Origin: Branchiostoma belcheri
Taxonomy: Eukaryota; Chordata; Leptocardii; Amphioxiformes; Branchiostomatidae
NCBI RefSeq assembly: GCF_001625305.1
Contig: NW_017804464.1
Coordinates: forward strand, 2,029,678-2,093,677
Length of the DNA stretch: 64,000 nucleotides
Direction: 5' to 3'
How positions within the stretch are numbered: position 1 is the stretch's first letter; each line of letters starts with the position of its first letter. A model generated the notes under the pieces. The model was not told where the DNA came from, ran no database searches, and worked only from the letters and a program-made list of their open reading frames with translations. The translations under genes were made by a program, and so were the position numbers. Of this stretch, positions 1 to 12,992 are shown one piece after another.

Positions 1-3000
1 TAATGCAGCTGTTCATGTCTGTAGAAATAACTACCAACAACGAAAGAAATTGATACACACTTTTGACCAAGAAGTATTTTCACACACACAACAACTCTCT
101 GGTATATCCCAGTCCTACCACTTTGTTCTAGAAAAAGATCCGGCAATGTTATTCAAGACAACCTACATGTAACTACATACTTAGTCCCACCGGCAGTGAT
201 TTGGTAATGGCTCACAGAAGGTTGGGTAGACATCTTGACACCTGAAGTGCCCAGAGAATGTAGCAGCACCTGAGAGTTCACCTCGTTTCTCCCTCCATAA
301 CAAGAGAACTCAACACAAGCACATGGGACTGAGACCCGTTCAACCATTAGTAACAACCAGCAAAGGAAAAAAGACCTGCCCTTATGATCCCAGCTGGAAT
401 ATTACAAGGAATAAAGATTTCATCTCCCAAGCTCACATCTCACAAACACACCTTGACCCTACCTGTAATGTTCCTTCTTCCAAGACACATTCATGCATTC
501 AAGGTTACAATTTCATGTGTACCTCTAAATGCAACACTTGTATTAGTACATTAGGCCTTTTTGGTAGGGGATGAAAGCCTGTGACCCTGTGTATTGGGGA
601 GCTTCAGGCCACAACCCTTTGCACTTAAATAACCCTACACAATTACTGAAAAGACTAGAGGTGGCTAGCCTGGGTGCCAGACTGTTTCCAGGGCCTATGC
701 AGGCCAGCTCCAGGGTTAACATGCCCCCAAGGAAATTATACTACAGCCTCCTCAGTTAGGCCCTGATGTGCTTGACTGAAAAACATGAGCCCTGTAAGGC
801 CACATCGCACTACTAGTTATCAGAAAAGCTTCACCTCAGTCCAAGGTCACTCACTTCACTGCTTTTTATACCTGGAACACTACTAAACCATCGAGACCAT
901 CGATGTGGAAAACTCAGCCCTAGTGGGAAACACCATCTGTCCTCTCTTCTCTGCTGCAAAATTAAAGGGTTTTTCCTCCATGGTTGCCCTTCTGACATAG
1001 ATACTATAATCATGCTGGCCGAGGGAATCACTAGTCACACAGTTGATAGTCCAATTGTCTGGGCCACAATGGAGGAATTAAATCATTGTCTCCAACGAGT
1101 CATTGATCGGTCATTGATCAGGACAAAGCAGATGGACTGTGAGGAGAGTGATGTGAGTTGGCCTGGCACAAGACTGCTGCTGCTCTAATAACATGACTGT
1201 CCTCGGATCAGAACGTCTTTTTCTCATGGATCATCAAAATTTAGAAAGTCAAAGAGAAAAAAACTAAGGGAAGGCTTAAATTCAAGTGTTCCGCCATCTA
1301 TAATGATAAGAATTCCGAGTTAGTAATATTCTCAGGCCCAGGAGTATGTATGTGTGCATGAATGCTTCCCAGAAGAAAGAAAAGAAAAGCCTTACCTGCC
1401 ACTGTGATGTTGATGATAGGTGTAGAGACAACCTTCCATAGGGTGAGATGTTGCAGTTATGGGTACCGTGGAACTTCAGGAGGCCCTCGCAACAAACAGT
1501 CCTTGCCACACACAGATGATAACAGTCCATGCAGCTGTCAAATCATCTTTCTTCTGGTCCTTTGGTGTCCTGAACATTTCTCCCTCTCCCTGTGTAGCTC
1601 CAGCCCTCCCCCATAGCCATCTGTCCTCAACACCTGGACCTGAAAACAAGGCATTACCACATAATCCCCTCAGTATTACCTTATCATTTGTTGTGTGGAA
1701 AGGCATGAAGCTGGGCCAATTGTGAGCAGGAGGCCCCAATTTCCTCTCGTAAGAGGTGTTTTTATTAAGCAGTGGTGAGAGATACGTTTGGCGCCAGCGT
1801 GAATGTGTTGGGCACATGTTGTGGTACACAGTGGGGATACACACTCGCTTTGGTGGTGTCTGAAAAGTTGGGAGTTATTCAATTAAAGCTCCCTTATCGG
1901 GCTGGCAGGCTCCTGTCATGTGATACCAGTAAAAGGGATGCCCCCTTGCACCAGGGCTGGATGGAGATGGCTTGAAATTGGAAGGAGATGTGGCTGGGAT
2001 TACCAACAGGGAGGGGTACTATTAATCATCCTGCAGTATTTTTCCTGTCAGACCCACCCAAAGTGGAGAAACAGAAATACCAGCCCAGATAGATGGACCC
2101 AACAGAGTTACATAAGGCAGCTGTGGGGAATGAGGCCACTGACTTTTCAGTGTTAAAAATTAGCCAGTGCCATGTCATTTTAGTCCCATACAAAGCATAC
2201 TAATACCCTGTATGTAAGCGTTGAAGGTCCTTCCCCCACATTTTGGCTAGGTGTATAGGGCGGTGCCCATTACCGTTTCTAAAGCCCTTGGGCCACACAC
2301 ATGCAGTTGTGCCAGCACTGCAGGAGGGGTTGATCAGAAGAGACTGCGCTAACTTGGCTGCTATCAGTTTGGATAATTAGTTTACTCCTTAATATTACTT
2401 GATAATCAATGACTGTCTCGGACAGTTTTAATGTAAATCTATGAAAAAGAAGCTAACAATTAATAAATCTGAAGTAGTCTAAAACTTGTCTTGGGTGATC
2501 CAATGAGCTACATTTAATTTAGAAGAATTTGATTAGAAATGATTTTAAAAAATTGGTTTCACAAAAGATAAATGTTTTGCAGTTAATTTATTGATCAGGT
2601 GATGTAATTTTAAGAGAAGTTTGCCTAAATTTAGATCTAGTGCATGCATGTATGTACCCACGCTCAGGGCTAGTGCCTAGTCTCCACAGACTTGTTATTG
2701 GCACTTCTCTCAGGGTACAGGTAATCCAAGGCCAGGTTGAAAGGCAGTGCCATTAAAAAGCCATGGTTTATGTAGGAGCCCTGTACAACTGTATGTAATT
2801 GCAGCTTTGGGAAGCCTTGGGGAATCAGGAAAGGGCAGCCTGGCTTCATAGTCATTTATCTCACTTGTCATGGGATGAGGGACTCTAACGTGTTGTTTTG
2901 TTGAATCCCTCTTGAACTTTAAGTACAAAAAAACAATGCAAACTGGATAAAAAGCAACAAAGTAGTACGTGACAGGGATAATTTAAGGCAGGGATTCGTA

Positions 3001-4110
3001 ACGTACGTAACTGTAAGCCCAGACTTTCCCTAGACGTGGAATAATTGCTGGCTGGTAAATTGATGGGCCTCGGTGTTTCAGTAGCAGACCTTATCAGCTT
3101 ACAGATGGATGGGAACACTTTCCCACGTTTTTATGGAGACGCTCCACTGTTAGCTTGTGAAGTATGAATCTGTTAAGAAGGCAGTTATGCCCTCTATCCA
3201 TCTCCTTAGTCATGTGGCAAAATATGCTAAAAGGGTCGGCAGAGGACCAGGAAAGCTTGCAGGGGGATGAAATTACATGTATCTCAGAACCATTTTTAGT
3301 TTACCATCATATCTGTTGGCCTGTCTCTTTTTTTTCAGTGAATTTTTGTGATGCACTCTTTGGCCCACAAGAAATTTTTTTTTCTGTACTTTTCAGTGCT
3401 TGACAATGTATAAGGGCCACCAAAACAGGGTGGGTGTGTACTTGCATCGTTTCAGCACTTGAAACTTTAATACGAAAAAGACAATGTTTCAGATTTATGA
3501 TTTCTTTTCCGAGAACGATAAAAATGGCCCTACTATAAAAACAATACCAGTGGTCAAGGCTGGTCACCTGGCATGTCCTACGTTTAATATGGAACATTGC
3601 CAGTAATTACTACAACACAGGGGTGACGCCAAAAGATGACGTATCGATACCCGTCCTGTCTCCCAACATGACTGATTAGACCTTACTTTATCCTGACATC
3701 TTGGAGACAAGTAGTTTCTATGGATTGACTAAACATGGCCTGAGATAATGGAAATCTGCTTTGCTAATGTCAGGCTCTGATATTCACTGGCAACTTGCCA
3801 TCAATTTGATACTGATTAGAAACATACATATGTAAAGATTGTCAGCAAGAATGTGTAACCTGAATTAACACCTTCAAATTAGTACATTATTCTTGGTTCT
3901 GTCTTGGATAACAGCTTAGGAATAATTGAAAGCTGTGTGTTTTCGAAGAAATTGGCAGAAATTTGCCACTGTTTTGATTGAATGAAATGCTCACAGAATA
4001 ATTGCTGTTACTACATGTATCTAGTAAACACACATGTACATGTAGAGGCATAAGCAGATAGCATACATTAAAGATACTCCAGATTTTATTTTTAGATTGC
4101 TACGGTTATT

Positions 4111-4180
4111 ACATTTATTTATTCCCAAGTTTCTGGGCTATTTATATTATAAATTGGGAAACTTGGGAATAAATAAATGT
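4111..4180. repeat. Perfect inverted repeat (hairpin)
   Basis: Bases 4111-4132 and 4159-4180 are exact reverse complements (22 bp arms, 26-bp AT-rich loop). The left arm begins ACATTTATTTATTCCC. It could be a decayed MITE, a palindrome-forming element or a hairpin in the intronic RNA. No flanking target duplication is evident. Confidence 0.8.
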
Positions 4181-7100
4181 ATAGATTCTATTGTTGATGA
4201 AATGAGAACTACAATCTGCCCATATTGGCTCAACATGTCATTACACGCAATAAAAATTTATATTTTTCCTTCAGTTGAAACAAATAAATAGAGTTCAACC
4301 TATTCAAAGAGTTGGGGGTCCTAGATGTTTGTGGTATTACAGTTTACACTAAACAGGGCAATGTTTTCTGACTCCTCATACAACCCTGCTTGTAATGTGT
4401 TATATAACAGACATGTATATTGTATGCCATGAAGCATGGTCTCCTACCTTTCTGTTGTACAGCCTGGTCTGGCATTGCAGAAGTCTGGGCCTCAACAGCA
4501 TAAGCTTGTACTGATCCTATAAAAGGAAAGAAGCCGTTAAAAATGACAGTTGTCAGACTCAAACTTTCAAAGTAACTCCCTAAAGAGTTTCAAACCAGGC
4601 TGCTACTTTGGAGTAAAACTGCCTACTTGTTATTGTAGTGAGGAAAATGAATGGTGACTGTGATAGAAGATACATTGATTGATTAGAAATTTCTGAAGAC
4701 GAAGTATTCTTGTCAGAATGTTCTAGGCAGTTGGTAGACAAAAAGTATTCAATAGTGTGTAACAAGGCAATCAGAGCAGACTTTTAGAAAATCCTTCACA
4801 TAGTTTAGAAACACACACATGCACTGTCAACAGTAATAGAAAAGTAAAAAGAAAAAGAAAATAACTGGAAGAAAAGAGAAAATGCATAGTAGTTACATTA
4901 CACAGTGAAGAGGGGGCGACTCTTTTACATCCAGTATTTCTAGAGTTTTAACAGGCAAAATGATAAAGACGACTTTTCCCACCCATGTGGTTGCTGTTTT
5001 TCATGCAGAGAATGTAAAGACAAGCATGTCATACAGAGAAAGAATGTTTAGACAAGGGTATTTTGGGAACGCTGTCATATTGATTAACAGAGATCTGGCC
5101 GATCAAAGCAGTTACCCAGGTCTTGCCAAAGGCGACCCATCCAAGTAGAAAATCTTACTTTATCCTGCTTAAAATTGTCAGTCATTTCCATATAAATGAC
5201 GTTCTAAGTGTTCTTGTGTGGTTCAAACCTGAAGTAATGACTCCACAGTATGAGGGGGGGGGGCTGATAAAGGGGAGGGGGGCAGGATCCTGACTTACTA
5301 TTTGCAAATGCCAATGTCACAAGATGATAGTAGGACCGTCTTTGAATAGGGTAGAAAAAATCGTTTGATAATGGAGACCATTTCCCAGAGGAGAGGATGA
5401 GTCTATAATCTTCAAATGGATAATAAGACAATAAATCATGATCAGTCCCTGCCTCTAATGGGCACAACCAGAGTTGAAAACCCAGGAGGATATGGAAGGT
5501 ATAGAATATTGCCTTCCAGCAAGGACATGCCAAAAACAACACAGATCCAGTTGAAAGGCTTGGATCAAGCCCATAGAGTCTTTGTTTGCAGAAATCAATG
5601 ATTTCCAGCCGACGCAATTTAAATCCCTACAGCTTTACAAGAAGAGGAAAATTACGTTGATAAGATATTTGATTGTCTCTGTTTTTGCCCATTTCTACAT
5701 ATTTTATGTATGACTAAAACTGAGTACGGAGTAACAAGAGTTTTTACGATGATTTAAATGATCACCAGAACATCAAACACATTGCAAACTACAGGCAATT
5801 ACTTGTTTGCTTTGACATGCAAATGATGCAAATAAACAGCTTACATTCAAGACTGCATAAATGTATGTCATATACTGATTGAAACCTCCACTCTATGAGG
5901 GAATGAGGAAATGGCAGAATATGCCGACAAGTGTCCCATACCCTCAATCATACACCAAATCCAAGCAAAGGCTGTTACTCCTAAAGCAATAAGTCTATCA
6001 GCTTGGAAAGTACTACTACTATGATCATGACTACTACCACTATTTGATAAATGGCAAGTACAACAGTTTGATAGAAACCAGACCATTAGAAACATCAGGA
6101 GAAAACGGCATTACCCTTGGACCAAGGCAGTCTGTCATTGAAGATCTTGATGTCCATATGTTAAAGGGACAATGGCACCACTCCAAGCCCTCGCTGTGCA
6201 GGGGTCAGTCGAAATGAGAATAAGGCCTGTCTGTCCGCTAAATGGGGTTGAAACTTCCCTGCCTTCCAAAGTTCAATGTATAAATGCAGAGGAATGGGCT
6301 GTGGTACAGGATCCCAACAGTAGCAATCAGAGATAACAAAAGAAAAGTGAGCCTTGAAGGGTTGCTGCTGACCTTTCACCTGTAGGTCATGCTCTGTTAT
6401 TAGTCACCATGGCTCAGCCCATGACAGCCTTCTCCTCTGGAATGAAGAGCAATATACCAGCAGCAGCCCCCCTCCCCACCCTATTTCCAGTGACATTTGT
6501 GTCCCAATTTTCGATCACTCTTCAAGCAACAAAAATCCGGCTTACCTTTCAGTGAATTTCAAAGATGAAGGACATATTGCCGTAGAAAAGATTTCCCTTT
6601 GAAGCGCCTGAGATGGGGGCGAATAAAGCGGTATCTCCTTGCTGCAGCCTGGCGAAAGTCCCCCTTGATGTGAATCAAAGCTGGTTCCACCGCCGTACGG
6701 AGGACTGACACACTACATGTTCTTTGCCACTTATTCCTGTCTCGCCTGGCTGGACAACATCTCATCTCTCCATCTCATATCCTGGAACTTGTCAAGTCAT
6801 CTCATACCAGGTGTTTACAGCCAATAGAGGCGGTCCCTGATAGGGGAATCCCGGCACCAATATCAGCAGCCAGGCAATATCAGGCAATTCTAACATGTCT
6901 TATTGAAGATTAGAGCTTTGATTGGGGTGATTTAATCCTTGTCAGCATTTGGGGGAAATGGAAGTCGGCCGTCATACGGAAGAGCGGGTTAGTATTGGAT
7001 GGGGTTGAAGGGATCGGTATTACCCGACTGATTGATGGTAGAGTGAAGATAAGTAGATAGGGCAGTTGGGATTGCTCCAAAAGCACCTAGGGCTACATCA

Positions 7101-10100
7101 AAATTACGTTTGAGAGATGGGGCTAGAAGTGCATCTCTCTAATTGTAAATTACAGCCCCATATCTGTGGCATTGTTGGAGGGTTGTCAGGTAAAGGATGA
7201 GTGATGGATGACTTTCATCTGCATGGCATTTCGACGGACTCCTGTTGTGCAAGGCAGAAGTAACTTGTGCTTTAGGATGAGGAGGACCAATTATTACCAA
7301 AATATCTCCACACAGAAAAAGAAAGATGACAGCACAAGCCACGGCAGCTTTATGGATGGGGAGGCCAAAAGGTTTCCCCCGTGATTTACCGAGGTTTGTG
7401 CACCAACGTAACGCCGGACACCGGAGCGTGCTTCCCAGGCAGAATTCCTGATTGTTTCACAGTCGGCACAGATGAACAATACGACACACCGGGCATGCAC
7501 TCCCCTCCCTAATGCGCTTTTTATCTGCAGTGAGAAATGTTGCTCCATAAATCCTAACATTTGGTTCAGTTTGGCATTAACTGTTCCTCTGGTAATCCCA
7601 TAAATTGGCAGGCAGGCGAGGCCAGCAGCTGCAGGAGAGCCCTCCTACAGTACCTCAGGAGCCTATTATGACCGGCCAGACCCCAATCCTTCATTGTTCC
7701 AACACAAACACAAGCGGTATGGGCATGAAACACCTGGCTATGATGGCACGGCGCAAGCCTTAACAAGGTATTCCACGGATTTGGGCCAAACAGCAGTTTG
7801 TCAGCCAAACGAAGTTCCCGAGGATCGTGATCTGAGCCCTCTCATCAATTCTTGTTACGCCTCCTAAATGTTGAAAGATGCGAGCGTATAAGAATGATAG
7901 GTATGATTTTGCTACCTGATGCTGTCCCTTCTACTCCCAAACATGATGAAATGGCCAGATTCATTGGGTGCTCAATTCCCTTAATTGGCCCTTGGTGAAT
8001 TGAGGGGGGAAAAACAGCCTTATTAAGCAAATCAAGAAAAAAATTGTTGCTTTGTCGCTCAGCCAAACAAGTTAATTATAAGAGGTTGCCTCTCATTTGT
8101 TTCCAAATTGCTAGTGTCTGGGTTTACTGGAAACTGTGCACTTCTTACCATTCCTGCACCATGTAATACCACCCTGGAAGAAGTAATAGCATTTATCAAA
8201 GGCCATGATTATAATTAGAGACATACCTGTTTCTGAGTGATAGGAGGCAGCGGATGGCAAGGCAGGCTTCTTTCAGGTGCTTCTTTGATAGGTCCGCCTT
8301 CCTCTGTAGTTTCGTCTGTAGTTTCTTTGATGCTGCAAGCAGAGAAGCAAGCACGGCGTTAATCTGAAGCACTCGATATCCTAATGCCGAGGACAGTAAA
8401 CAGACAAAAAGAAGAATCACTGGTGAAGTTTTCTCGACAGAGCCTGGCAACTGGAATCTCCGTTTTTATCATCTCCAGTCGTAACAGGAAGGGCTGGGTA
8501 AAGCTGTGGTCCCGGGGGTGGCTGCCTAATGGTCTGTCCGTAGTACACAGTGTAGCGAGACGCCCAGAAATAAAGCTTGCACCAGGAGGGAAGGAAATCC
8601 ACAGCCAACCTGTACTCCTGCCATCCCTTTAATGAGATCCCAACACCAAAGGGACTGTGAAAAATTTGATCCCCCATTTGTAGACATAAGAGGATGCCCT
8701 CAATCTCCCCCCTGACAGCAGTAATTCCACATTAATGGGTTTATAAGAGGCAGCGCAATATTGATTAAGCCCTCATATGGCAGCACAAAGAAAAATGCCA
8801 GCTCAAATATCCTCGTCTCAACTTGTGATGAACAAGATGACAACAGAATGCGAGAGGAAAATTGTAGCATCATGTCACAGAGGAGTCGGCGGTGGTGAGA
8901 ACAGACACGGACAAGAGGGCGGAGATTCACGGCAGAACAAAAGGCAGCAGACACTGTTGCCTACCAGGTGCAGCAGGAGTTTGAGACGGCAGAGAAAATG
9001 TGGGCTCCCAGGCATCAGCTACTGCTGGAAATAAACACAGGTTACGTGAGGGGTGAAGTGCCTTGGCACGAAGGGCTGCTCACCTTTTCAACATGACTTA
9101 CCGCCAGATCGCTTCTCCGTCAAGACCGGGTGAAACTGATGAGGACAGGCGGGGGATGATTGAACGGCAGGGAGGGGACGCACGCAGACACCGCCAGCAT
9201 ATGTGTCAGGGCAATTGTGGCAGAAGAATGTGCTTCATTACCCGCCACTTTCCAGCGCTATTAGCCTGGCAGAAATTATACGTTGGAGCGTCCAAAACCC
9301 ACCAAGAGAAATGAACTTTGCCAGGCAGGGACATTAATCACATCCCAACCATGCTTAATTAAATCGAGCAGTCTTTTGGAAGATCTCCTTTATCTGATTA
9401 TTCAAGGTCTCTGGCCCAAACAATATGGCATTTCTTCCCCCAACCAGAACATATTTGTCTCCAGGGGGTCCGATAAAGGGAGAGGGGGTTGTCTAAAGGA
9501 CACCGCCTCTCAGAGGAGAACACCCCAGGAGGTGAACTAGCCAAAGTCAAGTGAGCCCGGCTGGTAATAAATGGTGTACTCGGAGTGGCTTGTCATCAGT
9601 CCCCCTGCTATGCTCTTCACCCCAGTCTTGTATAATTGATAAGGGGAGCATACCAAACGCAATTGACATTTAGAATTTACCTTCAGGAGGGTAACATTAT
9701 CTATACAGGAGAAATTTGTTTGGGGGAAAATATGCTGATATCTGCCTACTGGGGATCCAGGATGAGAACCTTTAGGAGATGGGAAAAGTACAGTAAATAC
9801 AGTTGATGAGAAAAGTAATTGTACGATGTTAGCTGCATCGTTAAGGCGTGATAAATGTGCAGGCACAGGACAGGTGAAATGCAGGTAGTAAGAATGATTA
9901 CAAGCACCACTAGCTCTGCTCAAGAAGAACTATTTGCAGCCGTTTGTCTTGTCTTTTGGTGGACCTGTGAAATTAGAGCTGAATGCCACACCTGCCTGGC
10001 CTTGTTAGGCCACACTGCAGTGAATCCAGCTCCTGGGGCAACAGTTATGTTTTTCTGCTTTTCAGTAACAAGCCACCTTCTGCATAATTTACATCCTTTC

Positions 10101-11848
10101 CATACTACATTACTAGCTAATTAATGTGAAAGCTGCGAGAAAACACCTGCAGACAATCCCTTTTATGAAGCAGAGGAAATGATGAATAATTAGTCGCATG
10201 TTTGTGTTAAAAGTCGCAGCAGTCATTATGCCAATGGCAGCTGTTCCTGCTATTAGCTCTCTTCTCTGACTTCTCAGCCAACAAACAGTTAATCATAATA
10301 ATTTTTTTTAAATCATAAATGTGACTCTAAGCGAAGATGTGTAAGAGTCTGAGGAAACAATTCTATTCTAAATTCCAGGGCTCTCAAAGTACTCCTGCTA
10401 GTGATGATATTCTATTAAATTCTTCCCTTGGTCCCAGTGGTTTAGCAAGCGGCAACTGTACTTAATTTGAAAGTAAGAATCTGACTTCTCGACAGTTGCC
10501 CCTTTCTTGTTTATGAGGGTGAAGGCCGATGAACAGTACAACTTTTGTGCCAAATCGCTCGGTCAAAGCTACTCTTTCCACCCAAAAGGATTTCGTACGC
10601 TGGAGGTGAAGGTAATGAAAATTGGAGGTGATGGTTAGTAGTGATGCCAAGCCTGGGAAAGAGTTCAAACTTCTCCCCTTAGCAAATCAATCAGTCTCCC
10701 TTTTATCTGTAAAGACAGGAGGAGAATTGAAAGCATCTCACCACCCATTGGGCACCCAGTGGGGAGAAGGTCCGCCAGCATTATTCACTCCTGGAAACTT
10801 GGAGCCGTGTAGCTAATGTTGAACACCCTTTAATCCTATCCTCTTTATCTTAGGGGAAGCCAAACTATTAACCTGGGTAATTGGAAAAGTTAATTGACTT
10901 CTGGAGTTAATCTTGGGGCCTGGACCTGTTGCCTGGTGTAAAGAATGACTCAGTGGGAGGATTTGGAAAATTGGTGGCATCAAGTACCTGGATTTTGGGA
11001 GGTAAATCCGAGCTTAGCGGCCGTCATTATTGGTGTTCAGTACACTGGTTCTGACGGCACACCCAAGGGGCGATGCATTGGGAAAGCCCAGCAAGGACAC
11101 CCCAAGAACATACAGTAAAGCATTAGGGACACATTTGTTCCCCTCCAGCCTTCCCTGTCCAGGCAGTAATGCCATGTTGATTATACCTGACAGGCAGCAA
11201 TATTTTCTTCATCACAGTTTCCCCTCCCCTAAGACATGTAGAGAAACCCCAGCTATAACTCATGACAGGATAAAATTAGGTCACTTCTATGCAAGTAGGA
11301 CTGGGGGTGATTAAAACCAGTCCTTGTGTCATTGATTCAGAAGCTTTCTGGTTACCAATGGCAACGGGACAGCAACATTCCCAGTCTCCGAATTCCCCAT
11401 GCCAGAAGTCAGGGGCTAGGAATGTTAGAGACCTATAGTGTCAAGGAGGCTCTTTTCAATGGAAAATGTGCATCTTACAGGAACTGTGCTATAGTAGGAC
11501 AACAAAGGAAGTACATACCTGGATGTTGTTTTTTTGTGCATCACTGTCCTCTTGCTTTACACACATTAAAGTAAGACTCGGACCACAGCAAGTAGAGTTG
11601 GGGTGTATGTAACACACCTGTTAGGACAGTATATTCAGATGCCTGTAGTAAGAAAAAGAAAAAAGGAGTGTTAGAACATTCAAAGTTTCAAAATTGCTTA
11701 CAACCTACTGACTTATTACCAGCGTCATATAAGATACGCTTGCTGGACTATCCTAGTTTTCAACGCAATAAATTATGTAACCTTGACAAAGTATTTACCT
11801 TCAGTGCAATCTTCAAACTGTCTTTCCAGTACATTGTAAGCAGAGAAA

Positions 11849-11880
11849 GGGGGAGGGGGGGACAATTTGGGGGAGGGGGG
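11849..11880 (+). other. Potential G-quadruplex run
   Basis: Four G-tracts of 5, 7, 5 and 6 bases are separated by one A, a seven-base loop and one A. This fits the usual G-quadruplex pattern on the plus strand, which is also the sense strand of the SSBP transcript. It lies about 1.1 kb upstream of the first SSBP exon in the window. Confidence 0.5.
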
Positions 11881-12992
11881 CAGCAACAGAGGCAGCTTGC
11901 ACGCTCTAGTGGGGCAAATCAGCGCTGAATCAATAGCACCTTAGCAGAAAATTGCCTGTGCTCACACAGTATCAAAAACCTATCTAGCACAGAGAGGAGT
12001 CATATTATCAGTAAGTCTCAGCCTGTGATGAGACTGAATAGGGAAGAAGGGCTGTTGATGGCATTATGTCTGTTCACCCAACTAGCAGCACTCCACCGTG
12101 AGGGCCGCCTTTAAATTGGTCAAATGTGTACTCAAAAGGAAAAAGCTATTTGCCAAATACTTTTCAAATGGACGCTGTAAATAATTTACATTGATTTTTC
12201 CTAATTGCTTAACTTGTGGGATTACTGTGTCTGGTTTTTATGGAGGAGCCTCGTCGAATTTCTCCGCTATTGTTATTTATGGGCAATTGCTCCTTCAAAT
12301 GCACTTCGCTATGGCTGGAAAATATTTTACCTCTATAATATGTGCATATTGACAGGTTTTAAATATAGCTTTGACGCCTGCGATGCGATAATTTAAGACA
12401 CATCTGAGTGCTGCAGGCTTTGCGGGCTATCAAAGTTTCATTATTTGACTCCTCATGTTCAAAGCCATCAGGGCGGCCATTTTTAAGGGCGCGGGGAAGT
12501 TCCCAGGTGGACGGTCCAAGTACACTTGGAGAAATGAATTGCATCAATCACGGCACAGTTGGTTTACAAGGGTGCTTGGGGGGGTTCTGGGGCCAGCGCT
12601 CCCCAGGAATTTTGATTGGAACTTAATCTGATCATCAGTCACTTCTACTTGACACAAAGTGGCCCCGCCTTACAAACTTTGTTGATGAGTCGTCAGTTTA
12701 AAGTGATGAAGTCGGTAGCAGTCCTGTCCAGCCACAGATCTTAAATTAACAGTTAAAAATAAAAGTTATAAACAGTAGTACTCTTTGTGGTGGCTTATCC
12801 TTCCAGTAACCTCGCCATCCCTACTACCATGCACAAAAAAACAGGCCCACAAACTCATTACACCACTGTTAGAGTTCATGCTGTACAGTGATCTTGAAAT
12901 CATTCATGATTAACCTTTTGTAGCGCTTGATATGTAGATGGTGTTTATTTCTTTGTTTTGACAATTTTTCTCTTCTTTTTTTTTTTATTCAG

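Larger units (their letters stand above)
1..12992 (+). other. Long SSBP intron (5' end outside window)
   Basis: I see no convincing coding exon in this stretch on either strand. I looked for the SSBP exons that should precede the first recognised one (LisH/LUFS helices and the MPPNDGMPGGP-type linker) and did not find them, so they should lie left of the window and this stretch is most simply one intron of the plus-strand SSBP gene. The open frames here are short, lack splice context and resemble no family I know. Contents worth noting are a perfect hairpin at 4111-4180, G-runs at 5250-5280 and 11849-11880, and many scattered TAATTA/TTAATTA motifs. Parts of 6.5-12.6 kb have balanced base composition and few repeats, as regulatory introns often do, but conservation cannot be judged from one sequence. 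Confidence 0.6.
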
